Shown one piece after another: positions 62,406-64,000 of a DNA stretch of 64,000 bases (position 1 is the stretch's first letter; each line of letters begins with the position of its first letter). The stretch comes from an uncultured Alistipes sp. (GTDB taxonomy: Bacteria; Bacteroidota; Bacteroidia; Bacteroidales; Rikenellaceae), in NCBI GenBank assembly GCA_944326035.1, contig CALVCS010000001.1, forward strand, positions 62,001 through 126,000, read 5' to 3'. A model generated the notes under the pieces. It worked only from the letters and a program-made list of their open reading frames with translations, made no database searches and was not told the DNA's origin. The translations under genes were made by a program, and so were the position numbers.

Positions 62406-62442
62406 CAGATAAACGGCCTGAATTTGCCGAAAATACGCTTAT

Positions 62443-62479
62443 AGAAAAGGGCTGCGGAAGATTTCCGCAGCCCTTTTCT
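62443..62479. terminator. Terminator between convergent lplA and the YeiH-like gene
   Basis: Perfect 17-bp stem (AGAAAAGGGCTGCGGAA and complement), 3-nt loop, A/T-rich base on both sides. Confidence 0.92.
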
Positions 62480-62499
62480 TATACCGCCCGACCGAGAGA

Positions 62500-63561
62500 T
62501 TACATCAAGGCCGGAGCGACATATTTAGCCAACAAGTAGCCTCCTCCCAACAACCACACATACAGAATCGAGGCTAAAAGGAACGGTTTGGCTCCGGCTT
62601 TTTTGAACTTTTCGAAGTTGGTTTCGGCGCCCAGGGCCGTCATGGCCATCGTCAACAGGAACGTATCCAGCCGTTTGATGAAGGCGATCACCGGCTCCGG
62701 CAACAACCCCAACGAATTGAAAGCAATCACCGCCAGAAAGCCCAACGCAAACCAAGGAATCGCCACCTTCCCGGCTCCCTGCTGTTGTTGTGTTTCGCCG
62801 CGCAAACGAGCCTTACGCGCCCGCAAACGGGCAATCGACCAGCTAATCACTAACAGCGCCGGCACCAACATAATGACCCGAATCATCTTGACAATGATCC
62901 CCACGTTCGAAATTTCTTCGCCCATGGCATTCCCAGCCCCGACCACATGCGCCACTTCATGCAGCGTCGATCCGGTATAGAGTCCCATCTGTTCCGGGGT
63001 CAGGGTCACGATGCCCTGTTTATAGAGTACAGGATAGAGGAACATCGAAATCGTCCCGAAAATCACGACCGTCGAAACCGCCACGGCCGTTTTATAGGGT
63101 TTGGTATGAATGGTCGCTTCGGCCCCCAGAATCGCAGCCGCCCCGCAAATACCGCTACCCACCGAGGTCAATAGCGCAATGCCTCGGTCCATCCGCAACA
63201 GACGACCAATCCACACCCCTCCGTAAATGGTCCCGGCCACGATAATCGCATCGATCAGAATCGCCGGCAACCCGACTTGTACGATATCCTGAAACGTCAG
63301 GTTGAATCCATACAGAATGATCCCGACCCGCAACAGACGTTTGGAACAGAAGAGAATGCCCGGTACCCATGTGGCCGGCAAACGGTTCCGCAGGCTGTTG
63401 GCATAAGCCATCCCCAAAATGATCCCGATAATCAACGGGCTGAGCGAAAGCCCTTTGATAAAAGGGAAATCACTGATATAAAACGCCGCACAGGAAAACA
63501 AGGCGATCAACAATACGCCATGCAACATATTCCCCTGTTTTTCACTCAATTTCATGTTCAT
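62500..63561 (-). CDS. YeiH/UPF0324 family putative sulfate exporter-type transporter
   Basis: A 353-residue membrane protein with about ten hydrophobic segments. It carries family motifs SPLIIGIILGMAYANSL, RLLRVGIILYGFNLT, TSVGSGICGAAAILGAE and YTGSTLHEVAHVVGAGNAMG. YeiH proteins are described as putative sulfate exporters, but transport has not been firmly shown. The ATG at 63561 (MNMKLSEK) is taken; an ATG two codons on is possible and an upstream TTG is unlikely. It is convergent with lplA. Confidence 0.87.
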   Translation of the reverse strand: MNMKLSEKQGNMLHGVLLIALFSCAAFYISDFPFIKGLSLSPLIIGIILGMAYANSLRNRLPATWVPGILFCSKRLLRVGIILYGFNLTFQDIVQVGLPAILIDAIIVAGTIYGGVWIGRLLRMDRGIALLTSVGSGICGAAAILGAEATIHTKPYKTAVAVSTVVIFGTISMFLYPVLYKQGIVTLTPEQMGLYTGSTLHEVAHVVGAGNAMGEEISNVGIIVKMIRVIMLVPALLVISWSIARLRARKARLRGETQQQQGAGKVAIPWFALGFLAVIAFNSLGLLPEPVIAFIKRLDTFLLTMAMTALGAETNFEKFKKAGAKPFLLASILYVWLLGGGYLLAKYVAPALM

Positions 63562-63816
63562 AACCACTCGATATTCATGATCAATACGGTGCAAAGAAAC
63601 CGCTTATTTCGGAGAATCGGTCACCTCAAATATTTATCACCCATAACCAAAAGTTATATCGACCCCGCTCGACGATCCTAAACATTATTTTCGTCGTACG
63701 TTTTGATTTCTCGATTTTCGGCACTTTCTTTGCCCCTGGAAAGAGACCGTTCCCCGATATTCCGATCAGTTATCGGGAATAATGATTTTCCATGACATTA
63801 TTTGAAGAAAAGACGC

Positions 63817-63824
63817 TATCTTTA
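63817..63824 (+). promoter_or_regulatory. Weak promoter candidate for mdh
   Basis: TATCTTTA is one mismatch from TAnnTTTG, about 40 nt before the ATG. No -33 TTG at the usual spacing. Confidence 0.3.
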
Positions 63825-63864
63825 TAGGCGTAAAATTTAAGGTTAACTCAAAAAACAATACGTT

Positions 63865-64000
63865 ATGAATTTTCTGACGAATGAAAAGCTGACCATCGTC
63901 GGCGCAGCCGGGATGATCGGTTCAAACATGATCCAAACCGCTATTATGATGGGTCTTACCCCCAACATCTGCGCGTATGACCCCTTCGCTCCGGCCCTGG
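63865..64000 (+). CDS. mdh: Malate dehydrogenase, N-terminal fragment
   Basis: The gene runs off the right edge; 45 residues are visible, beginning MNFLTNEKLTIVGAAGMIGSN. The dinucleotide-binding GAAGMIG motif and the following MIQTAIMMGLTPNICAYDP match the lactate/malate dehydrogenase N terminus and the Bacteroidetes malate dehydrogenase form. Only the NAD-binding start can be seen, so the substrate assignment rests on this similarity. Confidence 0.8.
   Translation, partial: MNFLTNEKLTIVGAAGMIGSNMIQTAIMMGLTPNICAYDPFAPAL

Noticed and set aside
63745..63775. Terminator or riboswitch upstream of mdh
   Set aside because: The inverted repeat TTCCCCGATA/TATCGGGAA is imperfect, lacks a T-run, and no known riboswitch core is visible.

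Overview
The window looks like a chromosomal segment of a gut-type Bacteroidetes. I would guess a Rikenellaceae/Alistipes-like organism, but the genus is inference. Supporting signs are a fused SecD-SecF, Nudix-derived regulation of a xylose operon, a fused E1 alpha-beta 2-oxoacid dehydrogenase, secreted polysaccharide-degrading enzymes, and many promoters of the Bacteroidetes form TTG-N19/20-TAnnTTTG. GC content is moderately high, and long antisense reading frames are common because of codon bias. I saw no rRNA, tRNA, CRISPR array, integrase or insertion sequence.

Layout. 1-5.3 kb: end of ilvC, a DUF5672 glycosyltransferase-like gene, the c-di-AMP synthase cdaA, and secDF. 5.4-10 kb: a YbdG-type MscS channel, a 0.7 kb gene-free stretch of degenerate short repeats, a small HTH protein, and dnaK behind a sigma-54-like promoter. 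10-14.3 kb: a three-gene operon of an intact Ser/Thr-type kinase with WG repeats, a von Willebrand A (MIDAS) protein, and a paralogous pseudokinase with WG repeats. 14.3-18.7 kb: the phenylalanine/tyrosine operon (pheA, aminotransferase, tyrA, DAHP synthase-chorismate mutase). A previously unannotated Phe/Tyr-rich leader peptide and attenuator precede it. 18.7-26.3 kb: rmuC, then rpe, an ABC-F ATPase, rlmB, an M20 peptidase (argE-like) and argH. 26.4-34 kb: a GH3 glycosidase, an AraA/FucI-like isomerase, and an envelope trio (YtfJ-like, BamA/TamA-like, phosphoethanolamine transferase). 34.2-39.3 kb: xylR-xylB-xylA-xylE. 39.4-48 kb: a YgjP-like peptidase, three secreted or lipoprotein carbohydrate enzymes, and an ASKHA/2Fe-2S corrinoid-activator-like protein. 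48.1-50 kb: kdsD and a GntR/HutC regulator. 50.3-62.4 kb: a same-strand run of eight genes encoding a complete 2-oxoacid dehydrogenase complex (E2, E3, fused E1), a PHP protein, an aldolase-SDR fusion, a zinc dehydrogenase, a tandem class II aldolase and a lipoate ligase. 62.5-64 kb: a YeiH-type transporter and the start of mdh.

The most interesting items are (1) the Phe/Tyr leader-peptide attenuator at 18455-18605; (2) the kinase/vWA/pseudokinase operon at 10054-14271, which resembles TerY-type triads but has a dead kinase where the phosphatase would be; (3) the 2-oxoacid dehydrogenase-aldolase-lipoate ligase supercluster with a candidate HutC-type operator; and (4) the degenerate repeat block at 6839-7330. 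Two promoters overlap the preceding gene's terminator, and one of them could let its own transcript escape that terminator. Functions were assigned by reading motifs in the translations; no database search was run.
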